64,000 nucleotides of DNA, from the NCBI GenBank assembly GCA_021904315.1, contig CM038917.1:11826041-11890040 (forward strand), in the 5' to 3' direction. Below are positions 1 through 12,830 of the stretch, piece by piece. A model generated the notes under the pieces. The model was not told the origin of the DNA. It did no database searches and saw nothing but the letters and a program-made list of their open reading frames with translations. The stretch comes from Sphagnum magellanicum. Taxonomy: Eukaryota > Streptophyta > Sphagnopsida > Sphagnales > Sphagnaceae. Numbering within the stretch: the first letter of the stretch is position 1; every line of letters starts with the position of its first letter. The translations under genes and the position numbers were made by a program.

Positions 1-660
1 GTTCATCTTTATTTTTTTCTGTATGGGATGTCGAGGATGTTCATTATTAATTTTACATGCCATGTAGCAATGCAAATTGAAAGAAAATCAAATCCTATGT
101 GAAAATATAATTGAATGAATTAATTTGAAAGGGAAAGGGGAGATTGATACCATGGGTTGACATTTGGTCACATTTTTAAAAACAATTTGTTTTCTTCACA
201 AAATAAATGTTAATGAATGAGTTTGTTTCCATCAATGAAATAAAGGATGGGGTTGATTGTGTCCATTGTAGTCATAAACATTAAAAATGAAAAAGTTAAA
301 TGTTGGTCGGGTAACACACACACACACACACACATAGTTTTTGTCCATTATTGGCTAAGTGGAGTTAATGAGGTCTTGCTTCAATTTTTGACACAAGATT
401 ACATACTTAATAATCTTGAAATGGGTCAATGTTGAATGTGTATAAAATGAATCAAACTGTGTCATGTCATTTCACAATAGTAATGAAAATATTCAATGCT
501 TATGATTGGAATTGAACAACTATTAATCTTATACACAAAGTATGGAATTTGGATAGTCCTTGATTTTAATGTTAGTGATGGCCCTTCATGGTCAGTTAAT
601 AGAAATATAATAGTTAATACAATATAATACAATTTTTTCAACAAAAGCTTTTACTTTTGA
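1..660. other. AT-rich intergenic DNA
   Basis: No coding signal is seen on either strand. A short (CA)n microsatellite lies near 314-334. The segment ends exactly at the 3' terminus of the Helitron at 661-914. Confidence 0.6.
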
Positions 661-914
661 CTAGTGTGAATATGGTGCATAATGCACCCATCGAGCTTCC
701 CCCCGCCCGGTCCTTCCTCGCCCGTGCTGGCCCCCCTCGTCAGTTGGGTAATAACTGTCACAGAAAACAAAACCCATCAAAAAAAAAAAAACAAAGGTCC
801 GGGCACCAAGTGTGACACCGCAGTGGTGTCTGTTTGTCTGTTTGTCTAGGCAGTGCTTGGAAACTGCCCGGACAGACAGACTGACTGACACCACTGTAGC
901 TTTAATATATAAGA
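661..914 (-). mobile_element. Small non-autonomous Helitron, apparently complete
   Basis: Read on the minus strand, the element starts with TCTTATATATTAAAGC just after an A, and ends with CTAG just before a T. These are the 5'-TC and 3'-CTRR termini of Helitrons, inserted between A and T. Nine bases before the CTAG end is a perfect hairpin, GGTGCAT-A-ATGCACC (674-688 on the plus strand), the expected 3' structure. At 254 bp it can encode nothing and would depend on a Rep/helicase supplied in trans. It is a GC-rich island in AT-rich DNA and contains a GTTT/CTGT-type microsatellite. Its termini resemble those of the two larger elements at 60.7-63.5 kb, so all three look like one family. Termini, hairpin and A/T flanks are seen directly; the Helitron assignment follows from known terminus rules. 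Confidence 0.72.
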
Positions 915-1755
915 TGGCAAAGATGGGTCTTTTATAACATAAAAAACCTTGTTAATTCAAAAGCTTAGACAATATAACTAACGTAATTGACATTGAACGA
1001 TGAAACCATTCATATGCTAATCTTTTGTTGGCATTGACTAACATTTAACATTAGTAGGTAAACAAAATTGAAAAAAAACTAAGGTAAATACTAGAAAGGA
1101 TTTTTTTTTTGAAATTGATCACATTGGTATACCTCGTGATATGATGAACTATTGTGAAAAAAATTATATTATGAAAAATGCTAAGGTATTAAAAATAATG
1201 GATTGAACTTATCACATGTAATATAAGTATCAATTCATTAAAATTTTAAAAAAACCAAATATTTCAAAAATTAATGTTCATCTCAAATGTGAATGTCACA
1301 CATTGTAATAAACAATAATCTTTTCCCAATTGCCAATTACCCAAACTTTTTGCACACCATCTCCATGTTCATTATCAAAGTTCATAGACTAACACACCAC
1401 CCATCCAAAACAAGCAATGTGTTTCAAAAACAAAAAGAAATCAACTTAATGTTACCATAATATTATTAAGTCAATTTATATATACTAAAAGGAGGAAAAC
1501 TTACTTTGATAAACATTTCTACTACCTCATAAAAAGGGCATCTTCTACATTTTGCAAATCAAAAAGTTGACAAATATACATTCTATTAAATTTCAACAAG
1601 TGTGCAATTCAAATTACATGTCTATAATGCAAAACATATAACTATGCAACAAATATAAAACATTTGGGTTTATGATGTGAGTGGAATTCAATCAAGGTTT
1701 TTGTGTTTGCCCTAATTTTTCTTAAAGAAAAAAGAAAAAGCCATGGAACTTTACT

Positions 1756-1947
1756 TGAAATGGAAGTGATTGTTTATGATTGATTGTGATGGAATGTTTT
1801 TTTTATGAGTATATCACAATGATAGTTTTGAGCATTGGTGTTTATTTGTTTTGAAATGGAAGTGATTGTTTATGATTGATTGTCATGGACTGTTTTTCAA
1901 TCAATATGTCTTGATGATAGTTTTGCACATTGATGTTTATTTGTTTT
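1756..1947. repeat. Two-copy tandem repeat, about 96 bp unit
   Basis: The phrase TGAAATGGAAGTGATTGTTT recurs with a 96-base offset (1756 and 1852). The following text (ATGATTGATTGT, GATAGTTTTG, TTTATTTGTTTTG) is shared with scattered substitutions. It is an old, diverged local duplication. Confidence 0.7.
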
Positions 1948-3439
1948 GTAGGTTAGAGTAGAAGGACAAATTTGTTATGAGACATGCCATGGATCAAAAT
2001 TACTAAGTTGTGATGAAGGAATGCAATGGTGGGCTATATGTTGTGAAGTGCAAAAGCTCATGAATAAATGGAGTTAAGATCTTGCAGTGATGTGAAGATT
2101 CAAGGAGTTTTTTCTATTTAGTGGTGTTTGTTGGTTTTGCATAATTTTTAAGTAAAAAATCAAACATGTAAAACATGAAATGTGTAAAATAATATTATAC
2201 GAAGGCCCTGATTTCTAGAACACCATCTTTATGCCTCGTAAGCCTATACTCAATAAAGAAATCATGGAAAAATACGAAAAGGATGACAAATTAAGAACCT
2301 TTTGGATCTTGTGAAAAAGTTTGGGAAATTGAAAATTTTAAGAATGGTTAGGCTTTCATGAGGGAAGACTTGCAATGAGATAAGGTGGGAATCATTGGTT
2401 GATCGATCAAATGGCTTTCTTTGTTGGGATTCATGGGAATGTTTAAAAAATAACAATATATAAAAATTGATGTTCTAATAAAAGTGTTTTTATGTATGTT
2501 AGTGATTCAAAAACAACATGATATTTGAAACATCAATATATGTTTATTCCATTTCAAATATTTTTCTAACTTGATTTAAAAATAAATAAAATACCATAAA
2601 GTGTACATCTAAATTCAATTTAATTTATTGGACACATTACTTTCTTAAATTTAAAATGGTTATGTTCATTATTAAGTTTCATGATTCCACATATTGCACA
2701 ACATTTTAATTTTTCACACACATTTGTAAAAGAATTAGCAAATAATTCATGTTGAACATTATAACTTTGATCACAAGACTGATCATAAATATCATTTTCA
2801 AACCTCATTTTTTAAAGTAACATTAAATAACACATACACAAAAATATAACACATCCCCATCAAAAGAAAAATACCAAAATTACTATAAAAAATTCTCCAA
2901 ACATATAACAAAGTATTATAAAATATAAGTAACATATATGAAAAATCCTTTGAAATTTACTTTTTTTTCTACATAAAAACTCAATTAATGAATTTTAATA
3001 TATTTCAAAAATCAAAACACATATAATAAATACCACCTAATTGTACAATAGTTTTGTTAATTATCCACATAATTTGATTTTCCATACATTTGCAACAAAA
3101 CCTCTTGTAAACAACACAATCTCAAATATATATAGTCAACCAAAATGAACTTTAAGCAATAACTTCAAATAATGTTTTTTGCACAATGAAACCACACTAA
3201 TTAAAAGTGATACAATTTCCAATGTACAAGCCCTAAAGGATTATCAAAGTTAAAAAACATGTACTTGCATGTTTAGAATACTATAAATTACTTAAAACAT
3301 GTAACAAAAAAAATATGAATTCTAACAAATTGTGTCTTTTTGAGAATGCAAAAATATTTATGGCAAATGAATATTTTTTGTTCATATATATGTTTCTTTT
3401 CAATGCATTTTATGCCTTAAGAAACAAGGGTATTATATT

Positions 3440-3915
3440 AACAACAATTATTGTTCATCATTCTTGGTTTAATACAAAATTAATATCTAATGACTCCAAA
3501 ATTGAACTTATTGAAAATAATTGAATAAATATTACTTAGAATTTGATTATCATGTATCCCATGTTGCATATCATTAACACAAGTTGAATGTTGTTAATTA
3601 TTTTTATACATCACTGCTATTTTAATACAAATTTAGTATCCAATGATTTTGAACTTGAGTTTATCGATAATAATTAAATAAATGTTACTTAAATTTGGTT
3701 ATCATGTATTCCATTTTGCATATTGCTAACACAAATTGAATGTTGTAAATTGTTTATGTAAATCATTACTATTTTAATAAAAAAATAGTATCTAATATTT
3801 TCAAAATGGAGTTTATTGATAATAATTGAAAGAATGTTATTTTAAATTTGACTATCATGTGTTTCATGTTGCATATTGGTAACACAAGTTAAATATTGTA
3901 AATGATTTTTGTAGT
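3440..3915. repeat. Diverged tandem repeat, about 153 bp unit, roughly three copies
   Basis: The anchor AATAATTGAATAAAT or a close variant occurs at 3516, 3669 and 3821. Each copy continues with a similar run: TTTGATTATCATGT, a CATGTTGCATAT-like word, AACACAAGTTGAATGTTG, then ACTATTTTAATA. Copies differ by several percent plus small indels. No coding capacity is apparent. Confidence 0.7.
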
Positions 3916-5959
3916 ATTTTTGAATCCTACAATATTGCATTAAGAAAACATCAATTTCATTATAAAAATATCATAAAATGAGAGGTTTTTGAACAATTAT
4001 ATAAACCTCCAATGAGAAAATGTAAATATCAAAACATTCAGTCATCATGCTTTCTTTTGAATCTATTTCATGAAAAGAAAGAACACCTTAACAAATAATC
4101 TACCAACAAAAAAATGTTACCCCTAGCCGTTATTCTCTATTGATTTTGAAAAAAAGCATCTTCTAGAAGATCCACTTTCATCACCTTTGCTATGCTTGGC
4201 TTTAATACTATTCTTCATGAGCAAAGATAATCTTTCTTGACAAAACCTTTTTCGAAGTACTCTAACCTTCCAATAGAGAAACACAAATCATTACACTTGG
4301 CACTGAAATGAAATGAATATACATAACCTTATTGTTTCTCTAATGATCATACATGCTTTTCCCATTCCTCCTTGCCTCTTTTTGTTTACTACATGCAAAT
4401 GTTGTGACCATGCCCAACATTTACACAATCCTTAAAACCATTAGTAAAATAAATTTGTTGAAAACATGAAAATTGTCAAGTCCACCAACAATCTACCTTA
4501 AAAGTTTCTCAAGATCTCTATTTGGCGTGTCTCATAATTGCACCATGAAAAATGCCAACATAAAAATTGCAAAACTCATTGATCTAGACTCATGTCTAAA
4601 GCTTCCACACTAGACATGGAGAGAGAAACACCTTGTAAAAAACTTCAATGTTGGTGCCTCAATTCCTTGTTTGATGAATGTTTCCAAAAAATAAAATTTG
4701 AATAAAAAATTAGAAAAATCACCCAAAAACCTCCACATTACCAAACAACTTATAGAATAGAGATTGTGAGAAAAAAAAATTGCTTGTGAAGGTTGCTCCA
4801 AAGTTTGTTGTTTCTTTCTTTTTGGCTTGTATGGTATTATACAATTCCCACCAAAACCACACCATATATTGATGAATCCTTGTTGAATCTCACAAGCTTT
4901 GCTTATGGTTGCTTTTTAGTTGTATATCTATTCAATTTCAATGGTAGTCCTAATACATAGTTGTTTGCAAAATTTGCCAATTGTGTAAATGAATAGTTTT
5001 TTCACCCTTTTCCCAACTATTAAAAATGTAACTATTGCTTTTTCAAAGGTGGCCACCTCCTCACCATGTGGGTCTTTCCCACTTGAGCTATTGATTGCCT
5101 TGATATAGAAGAAAAGTTCTTGAGTATTCTATTCTTGAACCAGGGCTTTTATATAGAAAATATATTTTAAATTTTATTTTTAATCAATTTCATGGTGTAG
5201 GTTAGGAAGGAAAATAGAATTTTTTTGGTGATCATCCACAAGAAATTAGCCAAATTTGGCTACAAGTTAGAGAGGAAAGTAGAAAAATTTAAGAATCTTG
5301 TGATATTTTGGCAAAATGTGGACCTTATCGTCTAAATATGGAAATTATAAAATAAATTCCTTGCAATCTATTGACTTTGGCAAAAAAAATTCACAAAAAT
5401 CCTTAGTTTGAGTTGCACCAAAATTCGCCAAAAAGAAACAATGCCTCAAACCATTAAACTCCTTATTACCTTTTGAGAATGCCATTGTTGAACTTGGAGT
5501 TTAATCATGAATGCGTTCATAGTTGTAGAATGTGCACAATCTGTAACCACCAAGCTTGATTAACATTACTTAACAAAATAACCAAAGGGCCAATCAAGGA
5601 AACAAACATATAAAATCAAAGTGCTAATCTAGGTCTATTGCTGGTCCTTACAGCACACTGTTGGGTCAATCACAGAAGATTTGGGAAGCCACCTCGTTGA
5701 CTGCAATTCTCAGTTGAACAGTGCAGATCTTTGATGCATTTGGCAAGATCTTGTTGAGTTTCACAAAATGAATCTTAAGAGCTACAACCTAAGTCAAAGA
5801 AAGCTACATGTCAGAAAACACGTTTCAGTCAGTTGAGCATTTTTGACAGTTGAAACGTCAATGCCCCCATCTACACTGTCTTTTACATGTTACTTTGCAT
5901 GCAGGATGTTGAAGGGACAAAAATAAAAGAGAGAAAATGTTGAATGATGGGAGTGGAAA

Positions 5960-8900
5960 TCAAACTTGATGGTCTTCGATAGGGGTGTGTCTGTTGCTCC
6001 CATTGTTCGACCTTCCTGCCATAAACAGTTCACCTAGCATCTTCTCCACCATTTCTGGGGAGTACTTCACATATTTATTGGGGAAGGAAGACTGGCTATC
6101 TAAAAAGGATCCAAAGTTCTGAAGGTAGGTTCTATATGCAGGAACCACAGCCTGCACAACAGATACCTGTACCCCAACTCTTAAGTCTTCCTCTGCTATG
6201 ATCCACTTTGACTGAGTCAGGCAGGCCTCCTCAAATGAGGCTGCAAATGATCTGAGGCGTTGCCGTACCAACTCACGTGCTGCTGATCTTCCACCTGAAG
6301 ACAATGATAGTCTGTCTCGGCCAAGATGAACCAGCACGGGTTTCCAGGCTTCCTTCTGAAACCTGAGGGCATGTTTCTCCACCTGGAAGTACACAAAATG
6401 GTCAACACAGGCTGATGTATGAGAAGCCGAGATCAACCTAAAGATACATTTTGTCAGACCAGACACAGGATATCACAATCAACAAGATCTTCTTCACTAG
6501 AGTAAGAGACCCTCTATGCCAATGCAGTTCCATGTCCAAGTATGGTGGTGGTCTGAGAGTCATAAACCACTTCAGATATGCATCATCTGTGTCTCTGTCA
6601 TTTAACCCCTTCCTGACTTCTATCAAACCCAGATGGAAATCAAAGAGGGTCTGCCCTTCAGACACACGTCTCTCCCTCTCTCCCTCCCTCTCTCTCTGTT
6701 GTAATCTTAAGTCCGTACTGAACACAAGAAGACAGTCACTTTGTCCCAGGACCATAATGCTTTACCTTCTGGCTAAGGTTTGAAAGCCAGGACTCGCCTA
6801 AGAGTGGTCCAAGCTCACTCATTTTGGCTCGGTTGCAAATGTAGTAAAGATTATTCATCATGAAGATGTGTCGCAAGGCAGTGTTGGAATGCTCCTTAGA
6901 CCGGGACTCCACCTGCTGCTCAAGTGCTTGCATGAACTGCAGAATCCACATAGATAGATCCATCTCCTGGAGCTGGTCCTCACTCCGCCAGCTGTGTTCA
7001 ATTCTCAAAACCTTGTTGATTGCGCTTGAGTATTCCTGTACCAGATACTTTAAGTAATTCACCACATAGCTGGAGAGTTGTGTAACCCCACCATCAAAAG
7101 CAAGAGGGTAGTTTTGCACTTCAATCCACCTGGCTATTTCCTGAAATGTTTTCGAAGCTCCATAAACAACCTGCAATTAGAATCAATAAGATTAGTGAAT
7201 GTTCCATGAAATCCTAATTTGCAGTCATCTTGTCAACAGCTAAGAGTCCATCTATGAGATTGCAGAGAAATTTCCACAACATTGCTTTGAAGCCAACATG
7301 ACAATATATGCGGTCATAACCTTCTGAGAGTTGCTTACAAAGTGTCAGACCTTCACATTCAACACAAACAGCAGTGAGCAACTGCCATGACTACCCACTG
7401 ACCTCATCAGCTACTGAAAATTAATTGTACAATAATCTGCCTGAAACAGCTAACTACAAACAGGCTTTTCATGCAGATGATGATTTATCCTCTGCACAGT
7501 GTGACATGTTTTCCTTTCCCATCTGACAGCAAGTTTTCCAGTCTGAATCAAGAAGCCTGATGTTGAATTTGCTGACCAATTATGCTAAAATACAGTAAAT
7601 TCACACCTGCTTCTGAAGTTCTCGATACCGGGAGCGAATACCATTCATCTCTCCATCAAACACGCGCAGTATACTTTTTGCGCATTTCTCCATGGCATCA
7701 AACATGTCAAGCAACCCACACAATTTTTCTGGGGCACGTTCACTACATGCAACAGCCTCCCCAAACTGCAAGAAAGCTATCATTCCAGCATGGGCCACCT
7801 TGCCCACGCACTCTGCCCACACAGGTTGACCCAGATCCTTGAACACTTGACATGCCAGTCGCCTTTCTCCAGCATACAACACCTTCACAGCTACCTCAAG
7901 ATGCTGCATCCAGAACCCTATCATATTCTGCAGCTCTTCTGACTCAACTCTATCAACTAGTTCAGGTGTTGAGTTCTTCAGATATTGCACCTGCAGGGCC
8001 TGCAATTGTACAAGCTTTCCACAAACAGCATCAGAAGTGTGAGGCATTGCACTCTTCTCATCAGAAGTAGGAGGCATTGCAATCTTATTCATCAGAAGTG
8101 CAAGGCATTGCACTTTTCTGCATCAGACGTAGGAGGCATTGCACTGTTATGTATCAGAAAAGAGAATTGTGCTCTTTGCCATCAGACGTGAGCATTGCAG
8201 TCTTCTGCATCAGAAGTGAGAATTGCACTCTTCTGCATCAGAAATGGGCATTGTGCTCTTCTGCATCAGTCATTACAAGCAACAAAACCAGTCCATCATT
8301 TGGGTAACCCTATAATTTGCTTGCCATGATGAGCAAATGGGGAAAAAGCACACCTGCAAGCTCAACCTGATGAGACTGCTTCGAGTCTCTTGATACATTT
8401 GCAAGCAAGCTCGATGCCGGTGATTGTTGCTGTCTGCTGCCACTCTTTCCAGAATAGCATGAAGCTTTTGCATCACGTCAGGTGCAAAAGATGGCTGCAA
8501 ATCCTTGTCATTGGTAGTGGTGGAGGAAGAATCATCTGTTGTGGTGGTTGTCTCTTCTGATGGCATGATTGCAGGTAGCCACATTACCACACCATGCTCT
8601 CCCACAAGACGCTTGAATTCTCCCTCCAACTGCCTTAATGCCATGTCCAACAATCCACCATCCAGCTCTGAACATGTTGTCCCACCTGTTCCAGCAGCTT
8701 GGCACACACATTCTCTCTCGCCCTCTCTCAGAAACTCAATATACCATTGCCGAGAGAGAAGGCAATCATGCTTGCAACTCTTCTATCTCCACAAGAAAAT
8801 GAAAGGAAAACAATCAGGGATCGAAGGAGAGGCTAGGAAGTGCGCACCTGCCTGCAAGCTGACAAGAGATTGTTGGAGATGGTGCAAGTGGTGAGAGTCT

Positions 8901-9460
8901 GTGTTGGAGCTTGCATCCAGCTCCAGATGCTTCACCGCCTCTTCCAAGCATCTCACACCGGCGGTGTACTTGTGCTTCAGATAGTCTCTGGCTTCTTCCA
9001 GCTGCATCACGGCTGCTAAGTAGCCGTCGAAATCCTCCTGTGGCTCCTTGCTCAGAATCCTCTCCAAGCCGTGCATCCCGTTGAACATCTTGAGCAATGA
9101 AGTGGCGGCCGTCATTGCCCGCTCGATCCTGCTGGACATTCCTCCCGTTGCATCTGCTTGCAGCTGTAAAGGAGCCAACGCCCGCTCCAGAGGAGCGTGA
9201 CGCTGTCTCAGCATGTGGAGTCGATTCTCCCAGCCGTTTATCTGCGTGCCTAACTCCTGTGTCTTCTCCACTGCCTTGTGGAGCTTCTGGCGCGCTGCCA
9301 GCAGACATTCGAGTTCGGTCTTGATCGGCCATGCTGCTGCTGCTGCTCCTCCTCCTCCTCCTCCACCACAGCTGCTTCTCGACTGCAATGCCATTTGCAA
9401 CGCTCGTGCACTCTCGAGCCCCATATTTGAGGCTTTCTCGACCTCCCCCCTATTGTCCAC
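5960..9460 (-). CDS. EXO70: EXO70 family exocyst subunit (five exons)
   Basis: Subunit of the exocyst, which tethers secretory vesicles to the plasma membrane; EXO70 contacts membrane phosphoinositides. Exons on the minus strand: 9460-8848; one ending at 8354 whose start is uncertain (about 8720-8782); 7999-7607; 7170-6766; 6382-5960. The last three junctions are phase 0 with CAG|GT-like sites. Family landmarks appear in order: an N-terminal helical region (LLKMFNGMHGLERIL, EDFDGYLAAVMQLEEA); the middle block (FWMQHLEVAVKVLYAGER, SPEKLCGLLDMFDAM as APEKLCGLLDMFDAM); FMMNNLYYICN; and the C-terminal KYVKYSPEMVEKMLGELF, all matching plant EXO70 consensus. The predicted length of about 640-670 residues is usual for the family. 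The ATG at 9460 is the first in frame; an in-frame Met 12 codons later is an alternative. A poly-Gly/poly-Ala run near residue 30 is unusual. Plant EXO70s form several subfamilies; I cannot place this one without a tree. Confidence 0.9.
8044..8275. repeat. Intronic minisatellite, about 28-31 bp unit, eight copies
   Basis: Eight head-to-tail copies of a unit like GCATTGCACTCTTCTGCATC followed by AGAAGTGAG fill most of the EXO70 intron between the exons ending at 8354 and starting at 7999. Early copies are about 31 bp and later copies 28 bp, with a few substitutions each. All frames through it are broken or lack motifs, so it is not read as exon. Confidence 0.85.
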
Positions 9461-10333
9461 TCGCTCATCCCTTGTCCTCCCCGCCCCCTTTCTCCTCTAC
9501 GCCTACTGCAAGTTCACGTCCTTCTCTCTTCCTACTTGCAGTTCTTCCCTTTCCGGTCTCCTCCTACCGCAATGCCCCCGGTTTCTGCATCGAAGAACGT
9601 TCTCCAAGGCTCTAATTCCCGGCTCTAGAACTTCTGTCCTTCCGAGGCAAGCTCTAAATATGTCCACCCGAGGATATGGAGACAAGCTCAACAGCCATCG
9701 CCTGTGAACAACCTCGGCAGTAAAAGCTCATCAGCTCGTCCGTTCTACTCCGCATCCTGTTTCATTACGAAACTCCCCTCTAACAACAATGCCGCACGCC
9801 AAAAAAACAAAGAAAGAAAACAGAGGAAAACTACAGATCAAGTCGGCGAACAACAGCTGCACAATGTCGCAACAAACGGACACGCTCATGATCAACAAAC
9901 ACCAGAAAACATAGAGAAAAAAGCTAGAAAAACTGCAGCAACTCGTTACCATAAAGAAGGCTACAACAAATAAACACAAGACACTTACGAGGTGAAGTTC
10001 GGGAAGAAGCGATACTAACATCTTTACCGACGTTACCACGATGCCGAGGGATCCACAGAGATGAAAGTCCTGTGAGTTGGGAGCAAAACAGAAAAAAAGC
10101 GAGAAGACGAGAGCAAGAAGATAGAAGAGAGATTCAGCTCAGCATTGTCGAAAACAGCTTGCACACAAGGCAGAGTTGCAGCAGGAGAGATTCAGGAAGT
10201 ACAAAAGTAATCATTCAAGAACGACATTTATTTATTTTTGTTTTTCTCTTGTGTTTCTATAGCGGAACTGGCAAAGATTCCAATGCAATGTGGGAAGAGC
10301 GGAAGAAGGAAGCGAGCGAGCGAGCGAGCGCAC

Positions 10334-10391
<58 letters not shown>

Positions 10392-10600
10392 AACAGCAGC
10401 AGCAACAGTTGCTGTTGCTGCAGCAGCAGAGCTCTGCAATCTCTGGCGATGGCGGCAGCGCGGTTCCGCGGTCGGTCTGAAGGACCGGGCGGTGTGTGTC
10501 CTACGGCCCGGGTATCTGTCGTACACGTACGGAGAAGCGACTAACGGGCACACACACACTTGGGAGGGAGCTTATATTATTTAGAAGCTGGTGGAGTCGA
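9461..10600 (-). promoter_or_regulatory. GC-richer 5' flank of EXO70
   Basis: This stretch upstream of the EXO70 ATG is visibly richer in G+C and CpG than the surrounding DNA and holds purine/pyrimidine tracts and a GA microsatellite. It probably contains the promoter and 5' UTR. ORFs crossing it on both strands have low-complexity translations (Arg/Glu, Ser/Leu runs) and no domain, so I do not call them genes. No TATA box could be assigned with confidence. Confidence 0.45.
10336..10388. repeat. (GA)n microsatellite
   Basis: About 26 uninterrupted GA units, preceded by GAGC/GCGA tetramers (10313-10330) and followed by an AGCAGCAACAG-type trinucleotide tract. It lies roughly 0.9 kb upstream of the EXO70 start codon. 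GA repeats near plant promoters can bind GAGA-binding (BBR/BPC) factors; that role here is only a possibility. Confidence 0.9.
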
Positions 10601-10699
10601 GGTGCCATATTCAGGTGCCGAGAATTTGGGTACCTCGTCAGTCAGACTCAATCATCACCTACGCCACTTGATTTACTCACCGACTTGAGAAAAATCTGG

Positions 10700-10825
10700 C
10701 CATGGGGGATGAATATGAGGTGTGGAAATGAGGAATGGTAATAGATGAGGTGTGAAAATGAGGTGCGAAATGACGTGTGTAAATCATGCGTGCTGATGAA
10801 TGAGGTGTGGAAATGAGGTGCTTTT
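10700..10825. repeat. Short degenerate repeat, GAGGTGTGGAAATGAGG-like
   Basis: Words such as GATGAGGTGTGAAAATGAGG and GAATGAGGTGTGGAAATGAG recur four or five times within 125 bp with varied spacing. No coding sense is evident. Confidence 0.6.
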
Positions 10826-11383
10826 AGTTTACGGGTCGGTACGTTGTCACGTGATAACAAGTCGGCCCCTAAATTTAGGACCTGATTCTGTTTGTTTGTT
10901 TTTTTTTTTTTTTTTGTTTTTGGGGGGTGGGGGAGGGTGGGTAGGATTAAATTGGGATTGGTGGGGAGGGTAGAGACTTTAGGGGGAAAGGGAGGAGATT
11001 AGAGAGATTTTTAAGGTGAGGGATTTTCAATCAGTTCCTTCAAGTGTTATTACTACCACTATAACCATTATTTTCCCCCTTAGGTCTCCATTCTTTTGAC
11101 CCAACTATGGTTGGCTACATTTTTTATGTAAAAAAAAATTAGAGTTGAAAAAATATTAAATATTGGGAATGACCAAATTTGGAAACTATTCTTTTTCATG
11201 TGTCAATCAAAATGGCCACTGCACAAAAAAAAAAAGAGGGGGCGGGGGGAGAGAGAGAGAGAAAGCAAAGAAGGAAACAATTAAGGAACTTTGATGCATA
11301 CCAAAATGGTTTATATAATCCCCTATAAATTTCCTAGTTTATTTGGAGGGCACCTTATATGTGTGAAGAACCCCTTGAGAAAA

Positions 11384-11442
11384 GATCTTACACCTACTCC
11401 ATAAGTGGGATGATATGATGACCTACTCATAGGTGTAAGATC
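11384..11442. repeat. Palindromic repeat GATCTTACACCTA ... TAGGTGTAAGATC
   Basis: A 13-base word and its exact reverse complement are separated by about 33 bp, forming a strong potential hairpin. Similar pairs occur at 11866-11904 and, more decayed, at 19624-19686. Confidence 0.75.
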
Positions 11443-11865
11443 CATGCCAATCTTAAGGAGTAATACTAAGAATTTTCATACTAAATGCAAGGGTTTTTAG
11501 TACACACTTTGTATCATACTTATGCTTTTTAAAGCTCGATTCCAACGAATGCCAATACGTGCCTCATACTTCATGATGACATTTTATCTTCATTAAAATC
11601 GTAAATTGCATTTCAATATGAAAATTGATCGATATCTAGTATGTATCAAATGTCGTGGAGTTTAATAGGTTTGTGTAATAATATTACACATAACCTAAAG
11701 CCTTAGGATGGGGGCATTCCCAAAACAAGGAGCCTAGGACAAAATTGTGACACAATATTTTGAGAATGTCCCTCACATGTGGGCCTTACCCAAGGTAAAC
11801 CATGAGGCAAACCTTACTATAAAGCCTAAGCATTATGAAGATCACAAGGCAATATGGGTAAGAGG

Positions 11866-11904
11866 GATCTCACACCTACTATTTAGGAGTACTAGGTGTG
11901 ATCT
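11866..11904. repeat. Second palindromic repeat of the GATCTCACACCTA type
   Basis: GATCTCACACCTACT faces its near-complement ACTAGGTGTGATC with a short loop. It is related to the palindrome at 11384-11442 by one T/C change in each arm, which keeps the pairing. Confidence 0.7.
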
Positions 11905-12830
11905 CCCACACCAAAATAGTTTTATAGCTGAGATCTTATAGGCCTAAGGTCCCTATGGCTTCCAAATTGTAGGCGTAAGATCCCCACTTTTATAAAAGGG
12001 ATAATCATGAAAGTAAGGTGCCTTCCAAAAATTTCAATGCATTTTCAATTCCTTGTTACACTTGGGAGAATTGGTCCAAGAGGTCCCCATGTTTGCAAAG
12101 TATTAGAGAATGGGCCCTTGGTGGCAAATTTGCCGCACAAGCCCCACCAAGGGTGAAAGCACTTTAAGGTGGAGCACTTTGAATATCACAAAATATATAT
12201 TTTAGTAAGTTTTCAAATTTTCAATAGTGATTAATTTCAATTTATATGTGCAAATGCTTTTTAAAAAAAAGACTCATGTCAACAATCAATTCACAAAATA
12301 TAATTAAAAAAATCGTAGGGAAAAAAATAAATATTCAATTCATTATGTACTTTTGAGGTCATGCCAAAAATGTGTCATAGCCCATAATGAGTTTAGATTC
12401 CATGAGTATGGTTCAATACACTTTGATATAATGCCCTATAATGAATAAAGAACTCAACAATAATATAGTGTGATGACCTTCATATTAAAGAAGACGATTT
12501 AAAAAGATGTTAATGACCAAATATTGAGATGTACATTGAATTACAAGTTTTAAAATTTTGAAAAAAATCAGTTATTGATTGAATTTATTAATTTAAATAT
12601 TCATGTTTCAAAGTTTAGATTATTATAAGCTAATAAGATAAAACTATTCAAATCCTTATGACAAAAATCTAATGACACCAATTTGTCATACAACCCATGT
12701 TAAGGTATCTTACTTACACAATGTATTGACTTTCAAATGGACTTTTGAGTTCTATCATTTTGGTTGCACCTTGGTGTGTTTTCACCCAGGGTCAACCTTG
12801 TGAACCCCGAGCCTATAAGAATCAACCACC

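Larger units (their letters stand above)
915..5959. other. Long AT-rich intergenic stretch
   Basis: About 5 kb with no recognisable gene. The short ORFs here have low-complexity translations and no motifs. Two tandem repeats are annotated separately. Near 5380-5430 there is a stretch with TTCGCC and AAAATTT words resembling the repeat-rich area at 52.3-53.1 kb, probably a diverged copy of the same dispersed repeat. The last 300 bp lie downstream of the EXO70 stop codon and would contain its 3' UTR. Confidence 0.55.

Noticed and set aside
8505-8894. Plus-strand ORF of 129 codons opposite EXO70 exon 2
   Set aside because: It is the antisense shadow of a recognised EXO70 exon.
9704-10039. Overlapping ORFs on both strands upstream of EXO70 (9704-9973 plus, 9731-10039 minus)
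   Set aside because: Translations are compositionally biased with no motif, and their position fits a promoter or 5' UTR.
10072-10584. 170-codon plus-strand ORF across the GA microsatellite
   Set aside because: Its length comes from the repeat (Arg-Glu run), which is open in all frames; no domain or conserved block is present.
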